64,000 nucleotides of DNA from Trichoplax sp. H2 (taxonomy: Eukaryota > Placozoa > Uniplacotomia > Trichoplacea), in the NCBI GenBank assembly GCA_003344405.1, contig NOWV01000064.1:62001-126000 (forward strand). Reading direction: 5' to 3'. Shown one piece after another: positions 1 to 15,000 of the stretch (its first letter is position 1; the number at the start of each line of letters is the position of its first letter). The notes below the pieces were generated by a model, which searched no databases, was not told where the DNA came from, and saw nothing but the letters and a program-made list of their open reading frames with translations. The translations under genes were made by a program, and so were the position numbers.

Positions 1-3000
1 CTACTAATGTCTTTAGGTAGAGCTCGCCATATGTCTAATATTCCGACTAATGCGCAAGGAATCTACTTCCAGTACCCAGTCTTGATAACCAATATCACAC
101 CTTCAGAAGGTAGTGCAGGTGGTGGAACGATCTTGACCTTAAGCGGTAGTGGTTTTAGTTCTGTAACTGGAGAAATTGCAATAACTGTCGGTGGAGTAGA
201 GTGTTCTGTAATCGGAAAGAAATCAAACATAACATCTGTGGCATGCATAACTGGTCAATACTCGCAAGTAGCCCCGGCTGCGGTAGATGTTATTGTTTCC
301 GTTAAAGACGTCAATGCAACAGTCGTTAGTGGTTATACATACAAAAACACAGGCGAAATTACCTCCTTTAGTCCGAATAAGGGCAGCGTCCTAGGTAAGT
401 AAAAGAATGTAAATCAATTAAGCATATTCTGATCAAAACATTTCTTAGCACCTGATGCTATACGATGTGCTTGCAGGTTTTACCCACAATTTTTTTAAAG
501 GTACTAGAACTATTTCTTTAAGTTAAATCACTACTATTTCATCTATGATATTTTGTAGGAGGAAATTTAGTTACTATCAACGGAAATAATTTTGGAAATT
601 CCAATAATTTGCAGTTTCCGGTACTAATTGGTGTATCCCCATGTAAAATACAAACATACAGCAATACTCAAATCACATGCATTACCACTTCACACCAAAG
701 AGGTACTTTTAAACTTCAGGTAGCCATCGAAGGGCGTGGCATGGCCATCATAAATGGAAACGCTAACTACGAGTACATCTTCAAAATCCTGAATATAATT
801 CCAAGATTTGGCTCTATTACTGGAGGAACAGAAGTTACAATCAGTGGAGAAGGATTCGGAACAAACGCATCCAATTTCATCATAACACTCGGCTCATCAG
901 ATTGTAACCCGATATCAAGTAATGCTACAGCTATCAAATGTATTACAGAAAGTTCGTTGAAGGAAGTGCAAATTGATAACTCAGGCCATAGTAAAGAATT
1001 TGGTCTTGGCTACGCATGGAATAAACCAAATGTTACAATTACTGTCGGTACATTTATCAAGTGGAGTTGGTCTGCAGTTGATTATTCATCTTTACGCTAC
1101 GGTGTTGTTCAAACCAGTTCTAAAGACTCAACATTTTATGATGGAAGTGGATTCATCAGCCAGCGTTCCGCTACCGGTTCGTTCAGGCATCAGTTTACTG
1201 TCCCTGGAGTTTACTACTATTCCGCAGGTAATGTCGATGGGCGTGATCTAGTTAAAATGAATGGTATCATCAATGTCATAGTAGAAAAAACTGCAAGTGC
1301 AACTTTTTCGCTAAAAACTAAGCAAGGTTATGAGGCGAATTACGTTAACGAGGAGGTGAACATGACATCAGACAACTCAGGTTGCTCATTCGGAGATGGT
1401 CGCACTAGCTCAATCATTGGGTGTGTAGATCCTAAACCGTCAAATATCGAGCCAACCATGTTTAAATTTACTTGGTGGAGATGCAGCACCCCCATTATCT
1501 CTACAATAGAGCCAAATATCGGTACAAGTGCCACCAATATTGTAATTCGCGGTAAAGGATTTAGTACCACTGCCTGTCAAAATATTGTATCAGTAGGGAA
1601 TTACTCCTGTTCAATATTATCATCTTCTACAACTGAAATCGTTTGCAAGCCTACTTTGCAAGGATCTATGACTCCTGGAATCCGTCAGGAGATAAAGTTG
1701 TTAGTTAAAAACTTAGGCTACTCATTAACGACAATTGCAAGTGTAAGTAAAAGATCTTTCACCTTAATGCCAACGATCTCCTCGGTGACTCCAAGAACAG
1801 GATCCATTGCTGGTGGCACAGTAGTGACAATTACCGGTGATGGCTTGTCAGCAAATAACATAGAACCTGTAGTTCAAATTAATGGTTCACTTGATTGTAA
1901 GGTCAAGACTAAATCATATACACAAATTACTTGCGTAACTCCCAAGGTCTTATCCAGTACAAATAACTTAGATGTGAAAGTTCATATCAATGCTGTCGAC
2001 AGCGTTTGTCATGGAAATGCATGTAGTTTTGCTTTCACGTCAGCTAGGACTCCCACGATAACCAGCATTAACCCGACAACTTTTGTCAGTGGGACTACAG
2101 TTACTCTTTCAGGTTCTGGATTCTCAGCAAACTCATCTTATATCACTGTCAAAGTCGGCAATTTTAGATGTCCAGTCATAACTGCATCTAAATCATCAAT
2201 ATCTTGTAACACACTAAACGTAACTTCAGGTACACACAATATTAGTGTCTACGTAGCCGATAAAGGCAACGGTAGATTCCAATCCGATAATAAAGTGACA
2301 AATCAAGCTGTAATTACAGCGATTTCTCCATTGCATGGCAGCTTATTAGGCAACACCTTACTGACAATATCAGGCAGCGGTTTTAGTAGCAAGAAAGATA
2401 CTTCAGTCAAAATAGGCGGAACATCCTGCACAATTCAAAGTGTAACAACTTCACAAATTAAGTGCAGAACTACGGCAAAGACCGAAGGCAGCTATGACGT
2501 ATCCGTAACATCGCATGGGATAGCATATCCCAAACAAACATATAGCTACAGAGCAAGCTCAACACCATCTGTAACAGGAATTAACCCAACAGCCGGCGAG
2601 AGAGGAACCACAGTAACTTTAACGGTAACTGGAATAACTTCGGGAATCTCGGATATAAATGTTAAAATAGGAAGAGCGAGTTGTATTTTGCAGTCATTCA
2701 CTGGTAACACAATTGTTTGCACAACAACAGCAAACACTGCCGGTAATTATGATGTACAAGTCATATCTGATGGTGATGGTAAAGCTTCAGGAACGGCTCA
2801 ATTTAGGTATAGACTAAAGGTCGTAAGTGTATCCCCATCCAGATCTTTGCTAGGCGGAGGCCGCTACATCACCATTCAAGGTAACAGTTTTGATGTACTA
2901 GGAGGTACCACTGTCAAAGTGTGTGGCATTATATGTATACAAGATCAAAATACGAACCTGACCGAATCAATTGTAACTTGCGAGGCGCCATCCATGAATG

Positions 3001-6000
3001 TTAATCAAATGAATGATTTGAATTGTTCTATCGATGTTAGTACCAGTTCCGGACAACAAGCAACACTTGCTGATTCTTTCAGATACTTAGCGTCTGGAAC
3101 CCCTGTTGTAACCGCCATATTTCCTAATCGAGGTGGTACCGCTGGCGGCACAGCAGTCACGATAAGTGGAACAGGTTTCAACACACAGCCAGGTAAAATT
3201 TCAGTGTCCATAGCTGGTACAGCATGTTCGATTAATTCTCTTACATCAACATCGATTAATTGTACGACCGGCCCACACCAACGAACCGAAAAAGCGCTTG
3301 TGAGGGTTTATACTACCCTCGATAACCGTGCAGGCCTACCAATCTACAACACCACTGATAAAGAATTTTACTACGCTGACTTCTGGTCCTCTAAATATAC
3401 TTGGGGGGGCAGGGATCCTCCAACGGAAGGAGACTATGTTGTGATCAACAAAACCCAAACGGTTATTCTAGATGTTGATACACCAATTCTAAAATTTCTA
3501 CTGCTGAAAGGAGGAAAGCTCATATTTGACGAAAAAGATCTTACCTTGAAATCCGAATACATTCTTATAACTGATAAAGGCGCACTCCAAGTAGGTACTG
3601 AAGACAAGCCGTTTCAACATAATGCCAACATTATTTTATATGGCCACGTGCGTTCCAAAGAATTACCTATTTATGGTGCTAAAGTGCTTGCCGTTAGGGA
3701 AGGAACATTAGATCTCCATGGTAGGCCAATTCCTGTTACTTGGACAAGGCTAGCATCAACTGCCCATCAGGGAACTACAACTCTCAACTTAGAATTAGCA
3801 GTAACATGGCAGTCGGGAGATAAATTAGTATTAGCTTCCACTAGTACCAGTCCTGAAGAGAATGAGGAGGTAACCATTGCGAGTGTTACCAATGGCGGGA
3901 AAACGGTGCTACTACAGTCGCCTTTACGATATACACATATCTCAGTATCTCAAAATATTGCCGGTCAGACCATTGAAACCCGCGCAGAAGTTGGTTTATT
4001 AACACGAAATGTTGTAGTTCGAGGGTCGAAACATTCAGAATGGATTGAATTTGTCAAGGAATGCCCTGTCGACTTTGATCCCGGCCAGTTTGCGACTCAA
4101 ACCTGCTTCTTAGGTCGTTACGGGAATGAAACACTGAGCGATCAATTCGGTTGTCATATTATGATGGCGTCAAAAGAAATGGATAAAGATCTGATCGTTG
4201 GGAGGCTATCGTACATCGAAGTAACTCATGCTGGTCAGGCCTTTCGCCTTGGAAGATACCCAATTCATTATCATTTAATGGGAGATATACAGACATCTTA
4301 TGTACGTGGCTGTGCCATACATAATACGTTCAACAGAGCAGTCACGATTCATGGAGTTCATAAATTGACGGTAGAAAACAATGTAGCTTATAACACCATG
4401 GGACATAGCTTTTTTTTGGAAGACGGTATCGAAACAGAAAATATCATACAGTACAACCTTGGTATCTTTACGAGACAATCTTCAAGCTTGCTTAATGTAG
4501 ACATCACGCCAGCAACATTTTGGATAACTAACCCCAATAATACTGTACGCCATAACGCTGCTGCAGGTGGCACTCATTTCGGTTACTGGTTTAAAATACC
4601 AACTCACCCTGAAGGGCCTTCATTTACTACAAAAATTTGCCCAAGGAATGTCAATATCGGCCAATTCTATAACAATTCAGCTCATTCTTTCGGTCGCTTT
4701 GGTTTATGGATCTGGCCGAATTATCATCCAAAAGTAGGTGGCAGTTGCAATTCCAATGTGGATGCCCCGGTAAAATTAGAAAAATTTCTATCCTACAGAA
4801 ACCGTAAAGGTGCTGAGGGAGTAAGCAGCGGTTCAACACAGTACGTAGACTTTACAGTAATGGATAACATACAAGCAGGTCTAGAAATTCACCAGGTATC
4901 AGGTAAATGGGGAGAACAAGGTCCTCTAGTGCATAATTTGATTACGGTTGGCCATAGCCAAGTCCAAGGTCCTACTTTTATCTGCCAGCAAGCGGGCTTA
5001 AAAACCCCCAAATCTTCTAGGCTAACAGTTAAAAATGCTACGTTTGTCAATTATGATCGCACTGGCTGTTGGGCTTTAATCCCTTGCGCTTTTTGTAAAG
5101 CCAATCAAGGTGGATTTCCAACAAAATTTGAAGAAATAGCGTATTTAAACTCACCTAACAGGGTGCGGTTCAACTATGCTCATGAATGTATTTATGAAGA
5201 CACTGATGGAACGTTAACTGGTATAATCGGAGGTAGTTATGTCCCTTGGAATGACAATTTGCCGCTATCAAACTGCGTCAAGGGTGAAGTAGAAATAAGC
5301 GATGAAGCTCCTGGCGCTAAATGTGATGAAACGGTTGTAATCAGACGTTTATCATGGAATCAGCCAAGTCCGTCAGCTTTACTATTTAAAGATACAGTTC
5401 TTACCAATCGTTTCGGCAGTAGTGTGGTACCTTATAAAAAGAAAAGGCTTACCCATCCTAAGGGTTGGATGGCCACCCTTGTTATGGGAGAGGACTACAA
5501 CATGTACTGGAGAAATGCTGCTCATTTGGTAAATATAAGCTACACAGCTGGATTCTACGAATTAATGAGCGAAGATTATGTTTACATGAATCACCAATTG
5601 ACTCAGATACCGGACCATTTCGCGACGACTACTAAGTTTATGAATATGTCCGACGGTTTACCAGATCCGCTGACTGCAGAAAATGGAGAATGGTTTTTTA
5701 ACCGTACAACTAAGTCCTTTTATTACATTACCAAAGGTAGTGAACTAGAACAACCGCTATATAAACGCAATATGCAACCGAAAGTTTACCAATGCTACTT
5801 CAGGGATTGTGTCAAGCCTGTACCTAAACCAGCTCCTAGACAGCGTCCTTCAGACTATCGGTTATGGTCCGAGAAAGGTAGTTGGAATGGTAAAGTTAAT
5901 AAGGCTATACCGAAGTTTGGGGAAGAGATCGTAATTGAGAAGGACTGGTGGATGGTACTCGACGTAGTTGATCTACCCTACTTCAAAAAAATTACTATTT

Positions 6001-9000
6001 ATGGAGCTTTAGAATTTGACGATAATTCTGATAAAGTCTTAAATACCTCCTACATTTTCATTCACGGTGGCCAATTAATTATTGGGTGGGAACATAGTCC
6101 GTACACCCATAAAGCACACCTTATACTTAGTGGAAATCATCAAACACCTGAAATAGTTTTAACCAACGGACCTGTTTTAGGAGCCAAGGCCATCGGTGTT
6201 TTTGGCTATCTTGATTTACATGGTAAACCTAAATCAACAACATGGACGCATCTAGCTCAAACAGCTCCTGTTGGTGCTAATGAGATCACGTTAGAAGAAG
6301 CAGTCGATTGGGAACTAGATGATGAAATAATTATTACTTCTTCTACGTACGAACCTTTCCAAACCGAAAAAGCACAAATTTCCCATATTTCTACTGATAA
6401 GCGCACTATTACCCTATATCAGACTTTACGCTATTCTCATTTATCTGCTGTTAACATGGTCAGTGGGCGCCAGTATGCAATGAAAGCGGAGGTGGGATTA
6501 CTAACACGTAATATTGTGGTTGAAGGAGCAGAAGATGCTATCGGATCGCTATCAAAGCAAAGCTTTGGTGGCCGTATTTTAGTAGGATCATTTCAGCAGA
6601 ATGATGGTACAAGATTTACAGGTAATGCCAGAATTGACTACGTGCAATTTAAAAACACTGGGCAGGAAGGATATCGAGATTATTTCGATCCGCGATTTTC
6701 CATTGCGTTTCTGGATATTGGTTTCGTTCCGGCTATGAATCAATTTTATTCTTACGTTCGAGGGTGCAGCTTTCATGATGGATATAATACCGCAATCGGA
6801 GTTTTCGGCACTGAAAATATGACCGTATCAGACAACGTAATTTACAAAACTGTAGGCTCTTCGATTCGAGTTTGGGGTCGAAAAAATCGAATTATTCATA
6901 ACTTAGCTTCTTTGACGCTAGCCGTCGCTACCTACAATGGTAGATATGAAGAAGAAAATACCGAATGGGAAGCAAGTTTTGAAGTACATAAAGCCGTAGA
7001 ACTAACACTGCGTGATAATGTTGCCGCGGGTTCCCAACGGGCCGGATTTCGTATCCGTGGCGAAAAATGTTATAATATCAATCCGTCGATCAGTTGGTCA
7101 AATAATATTGCACACTCGAACATCCATGGTATCATGATGGGTTTTCAAGACGCAGAACCAGGCTGTACAAGAATTGCAAACTTTGTTTCTTATCGTAATT
7201 ACGATTACGGAATATTCTTTTATCAATCATCCCGTATGATAATGTATAATGTTACGTTGATCGACAATGTCTGCGGTATTATGCCGTTTGTTTATGCTCC
7301 GGCATCAGTGACACATTTAACAGCAAATAAATTTGTTCGTATCCAAGAATCCATGATTATAGGTACAAGTCCAAATTTTGATTGTAGTGCTGACTTCGTA
7401 ATCCCTAAAGATACTGCCATCACTAAAAAGCATCGATGTCCTAAACCTGCCTCTGGTGGTAGAGCCGGGATATTTATGACCAGCTTCGTCTCCGGTACAA
7501 ATGCAGCCCCCTTTAAACCGTGGCATGGAGTCAAAAATTATCCTGCTATCAACGGCATAACAGAAATTTCTTCTGTTATATTTGCTAATTTTGGTATTGC
7601 TTGCGGAAAGCGTGATGTAGCTATTAGTTCAAATAAAAAAACACCTGATGCTATTCATCCGATTCAAATGTCTGGTATTACGCTGGACAACGTCTATGAA
7701 TCATCGAAGTTATACTTCTTCCCCCCAAGTATCAGCTGGGTCAATCCATCTGATTGTGTCGATATGGATTGTGATGGTCAAAAACACGCATTGATAAGAG
7801 ATTTAGACGGAACCTTTCTAGGTAAGACTGGCAATACAGCTATTGGCAAAGCGGAATATGAATGGGATGGAGATCCCAGGCGTGGTTTAGGTGATTACCG
7901 AATACCCAAGACATTTTTAACTGCACTAAACGGATCTCGAATCGCCGTAAATTCTGTAGCGCCTTATAAAGGTATTGTACGCGGAAATCGTACGTCTTCT
8001 AACTGCAACTGGGTAAGTGAATGGAATGCTTATAGGTGTTCAGGACTCGATCACCAAATGTTTATCATAGAGAGCATGGATAAGGATACCGAAACGCGTC
8101 GTATTTCCCCAGTAGCTCTCGCTGCAGATGGTTACCTGGACTTATTAAATGGTCCTCAAGACTTTGGCTGGTGTCTTGGCTATACTTGCCAAGAACGTTT
8201 ATCTACCTTCTTTACTACTGTGTCAACTGGAAAACTCTACGATGTTCACTTCACAGGAACTAACCCCCAGCACTTACGATTGCATTTAATCAATTCTAAT
8301 TATAATCAAGCCATTGTTGTTGGGATCTTTTATTCCAATCCTCAACGTCTTGATGTCTATCAATTAGGCACTTATGTTAACCCCACTAACGCTAAACTTA
8401 GTGGTAGTACCTTCGAGTATCTTCCGAAAGATCCGAAAAATCCTACTAAGTTTATTCCTAACTTTCATGGAATAAATGGATTGAACTATTACGATAGTGC
8501 TAAACAAACCCTCTATATTTTGGTTCGAGGAAGCAACCCAATCGATATTATCACAATGCCGATAATACAGCTCTCCTTGAAATTGCCCGCGATTACGATA
8601 GACGAGTTTTTTGAAAAGAATTTAGTTAATAATATTGCTGAATTACTAGGTATCGATAAGTCAAAAGTAAGGTATGTTGAGGCCATTAATGAGCAATCGA
8701 ATACCAGACGAAAACGAGCTTCTAGTACTATGACAGTTATTGTAGAAATTGGCAATCCACCAGCACCAACAGTTAACGTTGTTGCAGAAGAAATTTACGA
8801 AGTAAACTCTACTGACGGTATTAACTCGACTTTACTTTTCCCTCCTCCTACTTCTGCTACAGCTAATCCAACTCCAAGTTCATATCCTCAAAATTATACC
8901 GGAACTTCAGAGCAGATGACCCTTATTACACTGCAAGTACTAGCCAATAAAGTTGTGGAGGTCGCCCAAATTGGCGCTTTTCACAAAAAAGGTTACAATC

Positions 9001-12000
9001 TTCTAGAAATTACTGTTACTGATCCAAGCTCTAGTCCTCAAGATCCACGAGAGGGGAATCCGTATACAAATACATCTGACTCACCAAATGGAACGGTCTT
9101 ATATCAAGAGTTACAGGAATCACTGAAACTAAATTCAAGCTCTTACAATAGTTCATCGTATACATACCTAATTGCCGGTCGACTACATTTGCAAATGCAA
9201 CCATCCGGAAGCAACGAAACCGTTTCGCTTCCTACTCAGCCTAGTTTAGCAATGCTAGATATAAATGGTAATCTAATAAAGCAACTTGGACATCGTTATA
9301 GCTCTAATCCATGGACAGTAACGGCATATTTAAAATCTGGATACGGTCACAACGATGCTTTCATTGATGGTAATAATACAGTTTCTTTTTCTTCTGGAAT
9401 TGCAAATTTTACTGATTTAAGTATTTCTCATAATGGTACGTATGTACTATGTTTTAACGTTTCTCAGCCAATAGAAGCAAACTTTAGTATTTGTTCTCAT
9501 GAAATAGAGATATTAGAACGTATTTTTTACCTAAAAATGATACGAGAAATTGCTGGAGCAAATGAAACTGTACCATTTCACATGCAACCAGTTGTGGAAA
9601 TACTCGATGCAGCAAATCATGAAAGAATTACTAATCTAGGCTGGAAAAAGCGTAATTGGTTTATGCACGCCAAAATTGTAAATCAATCAATTGATGGAAA
9701 AATTGGCGGTCAAAATGTGTTAAATCTTCTCCATTTACAAGAAATTGGTCTCGCTACATACGAAAGTTTAAACATCAATTACGCTGCTAAAGATTATGTT
9801 TTAAGTTTTTCTTTAATAACAGAACCGAAGTCATCCTATACAAATTTATCAACTAATAGTGCTCCATTTGAAGTTAAAGAACGTATGTTTTACCTAAGTG
9901 TTATTCGACAGCCCAGAAATTGCAATGAAACTGTTGCATGTGGGCAACAACCTGCACTCGCTATTCACGATAAAGCCAACGGACAAATTGTGAACAATAT
10001 AGGCTGGCGAGGTAGACAGTGGTTCATTCAAGCGTACTTAGATGGGAACTGCTCAACAACGCTAAATGGTCAAACGAGACTTCCGATACCAGCTAGCGGC
10101 ATAGCACAGTTTACAAATTTAAGTATATATGATTCTGGTGAACAATTCTCATTGTTTTATAATGTTAGTTTAGATCAATATTCTGCGACTTATTCTGGTT
10201 TATCGGTAAAGAGTAAGAAATTTAACGTCGGCATGAGAGAATTCTACCTCCATGTTACCATGCAACCTTCTAATGCCAACGAATCTGTAGTTTTCGGACA
10301 GCAGCCGATAATAGAAGTTCGTGATGTCGGTACTCAGAAGATTGCAACGCCATTGAAAGAACCTTGGTATATATACGTTTCTTTAGTCAAGAACCCATGG
10401 CCATTGGAGAGTAACGTTTCTCTATTGGGTACTAAAAATGTGACTGTATTTAACGAACGGGCAAGATTTCAGAATCTACTGATAACGAAATATGGTATCG
10501 GATATAAGTTAAAATTTATATCCACACCTGCGAGCAAAGTTATTAGATCAAAGTTGTTTGAAGTATTTTATGTCAATAGCTATTCTCCGGTTTTTAATGA
10601 AACTAATAGCTTGTATAAATCTACAATATCAGAGAATGTTGAAATTAGAAGTTACGTTGTTACAGTATTTGCAACAGATAATGATACTGGACCCCAAGGT
10701 AAAGTGTACTATGAAATAACAAATGGAAATTCCGATGGTGCATTTGATATTGACAAGACGAACGGTCGTATCGTTACTAATGGATCACTTGATCGAGAAA
10801 AAGTTTCAGTTTTTACGTTAACAATAACAGCATATGACGGAGCAGTGATCGAGAAAAGACGATCTACAAACGCAACAGTCATTATTACATTGCTTGATGT
10901 CAACGATAATACTCCTTACTTTGCAGAATATCCAGCGCACTATATTGTTCCAGAAAATACACGGATTGGCGAAACTGCTGCTATAATTGATGTTCGCGAT
11001 CCTGACGCTGGCGAAAATGGGGCACTAAATTTTACGATGCTTTCATGTGATTTATGCGGCTACTTCATACTAAATTCCACTACTGGAGCTTTCATTACTA
11101 ATAAGAGCTTGGAACTAGAAAATTCGACTACATTACTACCGTATACAAATTTTACGTTTAATATTCACGTTGCAGACCGTGGTACTCCACAGCCCAGAGC
11201 AATTACTGGAATAGTTATCTTAACAGTTATACCGACTAATGAATATGCACCAGTATTTACTCGAACTAACTTATCCCTAACATTAGCAGAGAACACGAAG
11301 GTTGGACATTTAGTAGTGAAAGTTTTAGCTACAGATCGAGATATCGATCGCCACGGTATCGTGGATTACTACATTGAATCAGGAAACTTTCGTAAGACAT
11401 TCTCTATTGCTAAAACAAACGGTGAAATTATTTTAATGCAACCACTAGATTATGAAACATATTCGTCGTATAAACTCGTAATTACAGCACAAAATGGTCA
11501 AGATTACAAGAAGGCTACAAAGATGACCGTTCACATAACGGTTACTGATATACCAGACACAAATGGAGATGTCATCTTAATAGAAGATGTTTTGCCAAAA
11601 ATTGCACCTTATCAAAGCGTAGCATCATTTGCTGGAATACCTAGTTTTAGCCCAATCAAAGTTATTTTAAAGTCAAAGCAAGGCAAACGGACCGATATCA
11701 CCAATGATGTATCTCAAACTATTTTTGATAGTGAAGCAACACATAATTCTCTAATCGTTAGCCGTCGTAATGGCACGACAGTAATTACCGCTGAACGAGC
11801 TACTGTTAACCGCCTGAAGGTTCGTGTTATTAATGTCGGTATCATTGACGTTCCATTAATCGCTGTAGATTATACAAGTCTACAATTACAAGCATTTTTA
11901 TTCCCAAATATTAATAAGGAGGAAGTTAGAAAGGTTTATCTTATCGGCCGTAGTAAACAATTCGTCAAAGTCGTTTTTTATGCAAAGATAAAAATTAGTG

Positions 12001-15000
12001 ACGGCGAAGTTATTGACGTAACTGATAGTAACCATACCAAATTTTCAATATCGTACAAAAGTTCTGCCAAAGCCGCGTTAGATTCTACCATCAAATCGAA
12101 CAATGTTCTAACCGTTAATAAAAGCAGCCCAATCGGTAAAATTATTATACATGGGTCTTTCGCTAATCAATCGAGACAGGAACTAGTTTTGCACGTTAGT
12201 CATGAAGCTGTCAACATTTCTTCTATGCTATCGGTCAACTTAAACCTTCGAAATAACACTCTGTATGGCACGGCAAATTCAACGATTGCCAGACCAGAAG
12301 TCGTGATGAAAATGGCTAACGGAGATAAATTGATGATTAGCAACTTTGTAACATACCCAAACCTAGTGACATTCACTGTGTCAAAACCGAAATACGCTCG
12401 CGTAAACCGCACAACAGGCATAATAACATTACTAGCCAACTATTATGACCCTGTGATTTTTACGGCTTCATCACTTGATAAACCATTCATCAAGACCTTT
12501 ATTTCATTTTATTGCAATGTAATACCAGGTTTAGGAGGCGTCCATCTTGGCGAACTTGTCGGGCCGGCAATTGGAAGTTATCTAAAAGGACAAAATGTCA
12601 ATGTTAACGTCTATGTTAATCGCGGCTCAGCTAAACTGGCAGCTGTTAATGTCCTTATTAAATTCGATCCCAATAATATAAAAGCAATCAGTTTTACTCC
12701 TAGTCATGACAATGATATTATTTTCGCTTTATACAATACCACTATAAAGGTTGGAGGTCTAATCAATGCTGCTGACAATACTTATGGGATAATGTACAGG
12801 ATTGGATTTATTTCAGCGATAATAATGAAGCCAGGTTATCCAAACATTACTGGGCGTTCTTTGGAGATTATCGACAATTCTCTTCAATATTTAAACAGTA
12901 ACATTGAGGTAAAGAAATGTGTTAAGCCCGCAATGGGAGACAGTAACGGAGATTGCAGTTTTAATATTATGGATGCAGCATATATAAAGATCGAATCCTC
13001 GAAAGCCTTGCAGCCTCTAAATGTATCACTGGACTATGACCATAATCAAGTTGTCGATTATGCTGATGCCTTATTTTTAGTTAAAGTATTTTATAATTTA
13101 GCGAGATTTATCAAAAGCGTGTCTGTTAATATCCCACACAATAAAACTGACTGCAAGTTGAAGATCGTCTTGCAATTAATGAAAGGCTACGGAGAAGTTA
13201 CCAGTGACAAGCCTGATCTGTATGTTGCATTCACTTATGGTAATAATTCTATCGCACACTTTATGTCCACTTCTCGATTTGAAGTCGGTCAAATGATGCG
13301 TGAAGGCACCGTTACAGGCAATACTATTAATGGGGTAATTGTGAAAGCCGAAAGTGATAACGCTAGAAATTACCACATATCTGCTACAACAAGCCATGCA
13401 ATAGGTAAAGTTGGAATATCGATATTCCAAGTACTGAGAGATTCAAGAAACTCGGTGGGAAATATTGCAATCTCGTCAAGCGTTGGAACGAAACAACCCT
13501 ATTTATACAGTGAAACTGTTAAAATACAGCTCGCTAGTAATCTTAGTGTCGTTTATAAAAATGGATTTTCTCCAATGCAAATCTATAATATAAACACTTC
13601 GACCTATCTATGTTACTATCCTATTACCACGAAACAGGTGATATGGAAATTTGAGAACGATTATGATCGAGTTGTAAAGCATAGAGAAGCGCAATTTTAC
13701 ACCTTTATACGCAGTATCATAAGTTCTAGATACCAAAGTATAAGCTGCACGGGCTTTAAAATTAGCAAAGGTAGCATTTTAGTCCAGTTTAATGCTACCG
13801 CACCGTTTGATCAATTGAATCGGTCGTTGGTAATAATGTACACAGAAATCCAAGCTGGAATTTCTATATCATATCATGGACATGTGCTAAAAACAGTAAA
13901 GGAAATGTTGGTTAATGGTCAACAATACTTTGGCACAGGAGAACGTCCTGGATTAAAAGGTGGTGAAGCTGCCGGCATGATTATTGGAATCAGTTTAGGA
14001 ATTATAATCACGATAATTTTGGTTTATGGTGGCTATAAATATAAAACTCAATTGTCTAACAATGCAAGAGTTTCTTCAGTAGAGCTGCCTAATGACACAA
14101 AAATAGCCAAGTCCAAGGTTTCATATGAAGGTTCCTTCGATAATTACAACTGTAGCAAGAGTGATATAAAATCTAAATGCCAAAGCGAACAACATTCTAC
14201 TGAAATTACTGTGGAATCAACCATAAATAAAGTGCTTTTACCAGATATTGGAGATTCTCTGGCTTCACCGTCAAAGAATGAGGAATTTACTCCTTCAATA
14301 CGTTTAGAAAATGGCTTACAAAAGTCACCATCTGTCAATTCAAATATGGGAAATAAATTGTTGGTTGATAACTCTCGTAGTCGTGGAATGTCCATAATTT
14401 CGTTACCTCCAAACTATGTAAATGAAACTGATGCTATGGGTAAGTGCGATAGACTAGATATTATGTATTTGCAATCATATTTTACATTCTAGATAAGTAA
14501 GGAAAAGATTGTGAGTTACCAGCAATATACCCAATAATTGTTTACCAAACTATTCTGCAGATGGAGCAATAAAAATGTCAGTCAAGATTAAAAAATGCAG
14601 TGGATCATTTGGAAACATTGGCGTTATAAGTGTTTTACCGACGGAATATACCTTAGCAAATATTCGTGCGGTTATCCTTAAAGTCCTTGGTGAACAATTG
14701 ATTGGTAAAGAATTCATCTTCATTTCTGAAAAGCTTGATGAAATTCACCCAGCAAATGAACGGAAAGCTATTGCAAGGGATATTTTCCATGAGGATACAA
14801 TTCTCATCAAACAACTTAAACTGCTGTGTAAGTATATCATTTTAGCATTTCAGTAAATAACATATATATAAATGAAAATAATTATGTTACCAATGTACGT
14901 AAATGCGTTATCTTCTGTCCCGATTTTGAAATATCAAACAGCTGACAATCGTTCAGAGACTTGTACTTGCGGAAACCAAGCGAAATTCGAATGTTGCAGA

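Noticed and set aside
4275-4839. Minus-strand frames inside the giant gene
   Set aside because: Shadows of a strongly conserved plus-strand coding sequence; no start context, splice signals or motifs.
14440-14492. C-terminal end of the giant protein at the TAG at 14490
   Set aside because: A strong GTAAGT donor at 14440 with phase-matched acceptors downstream makes this the retained-intron reading.
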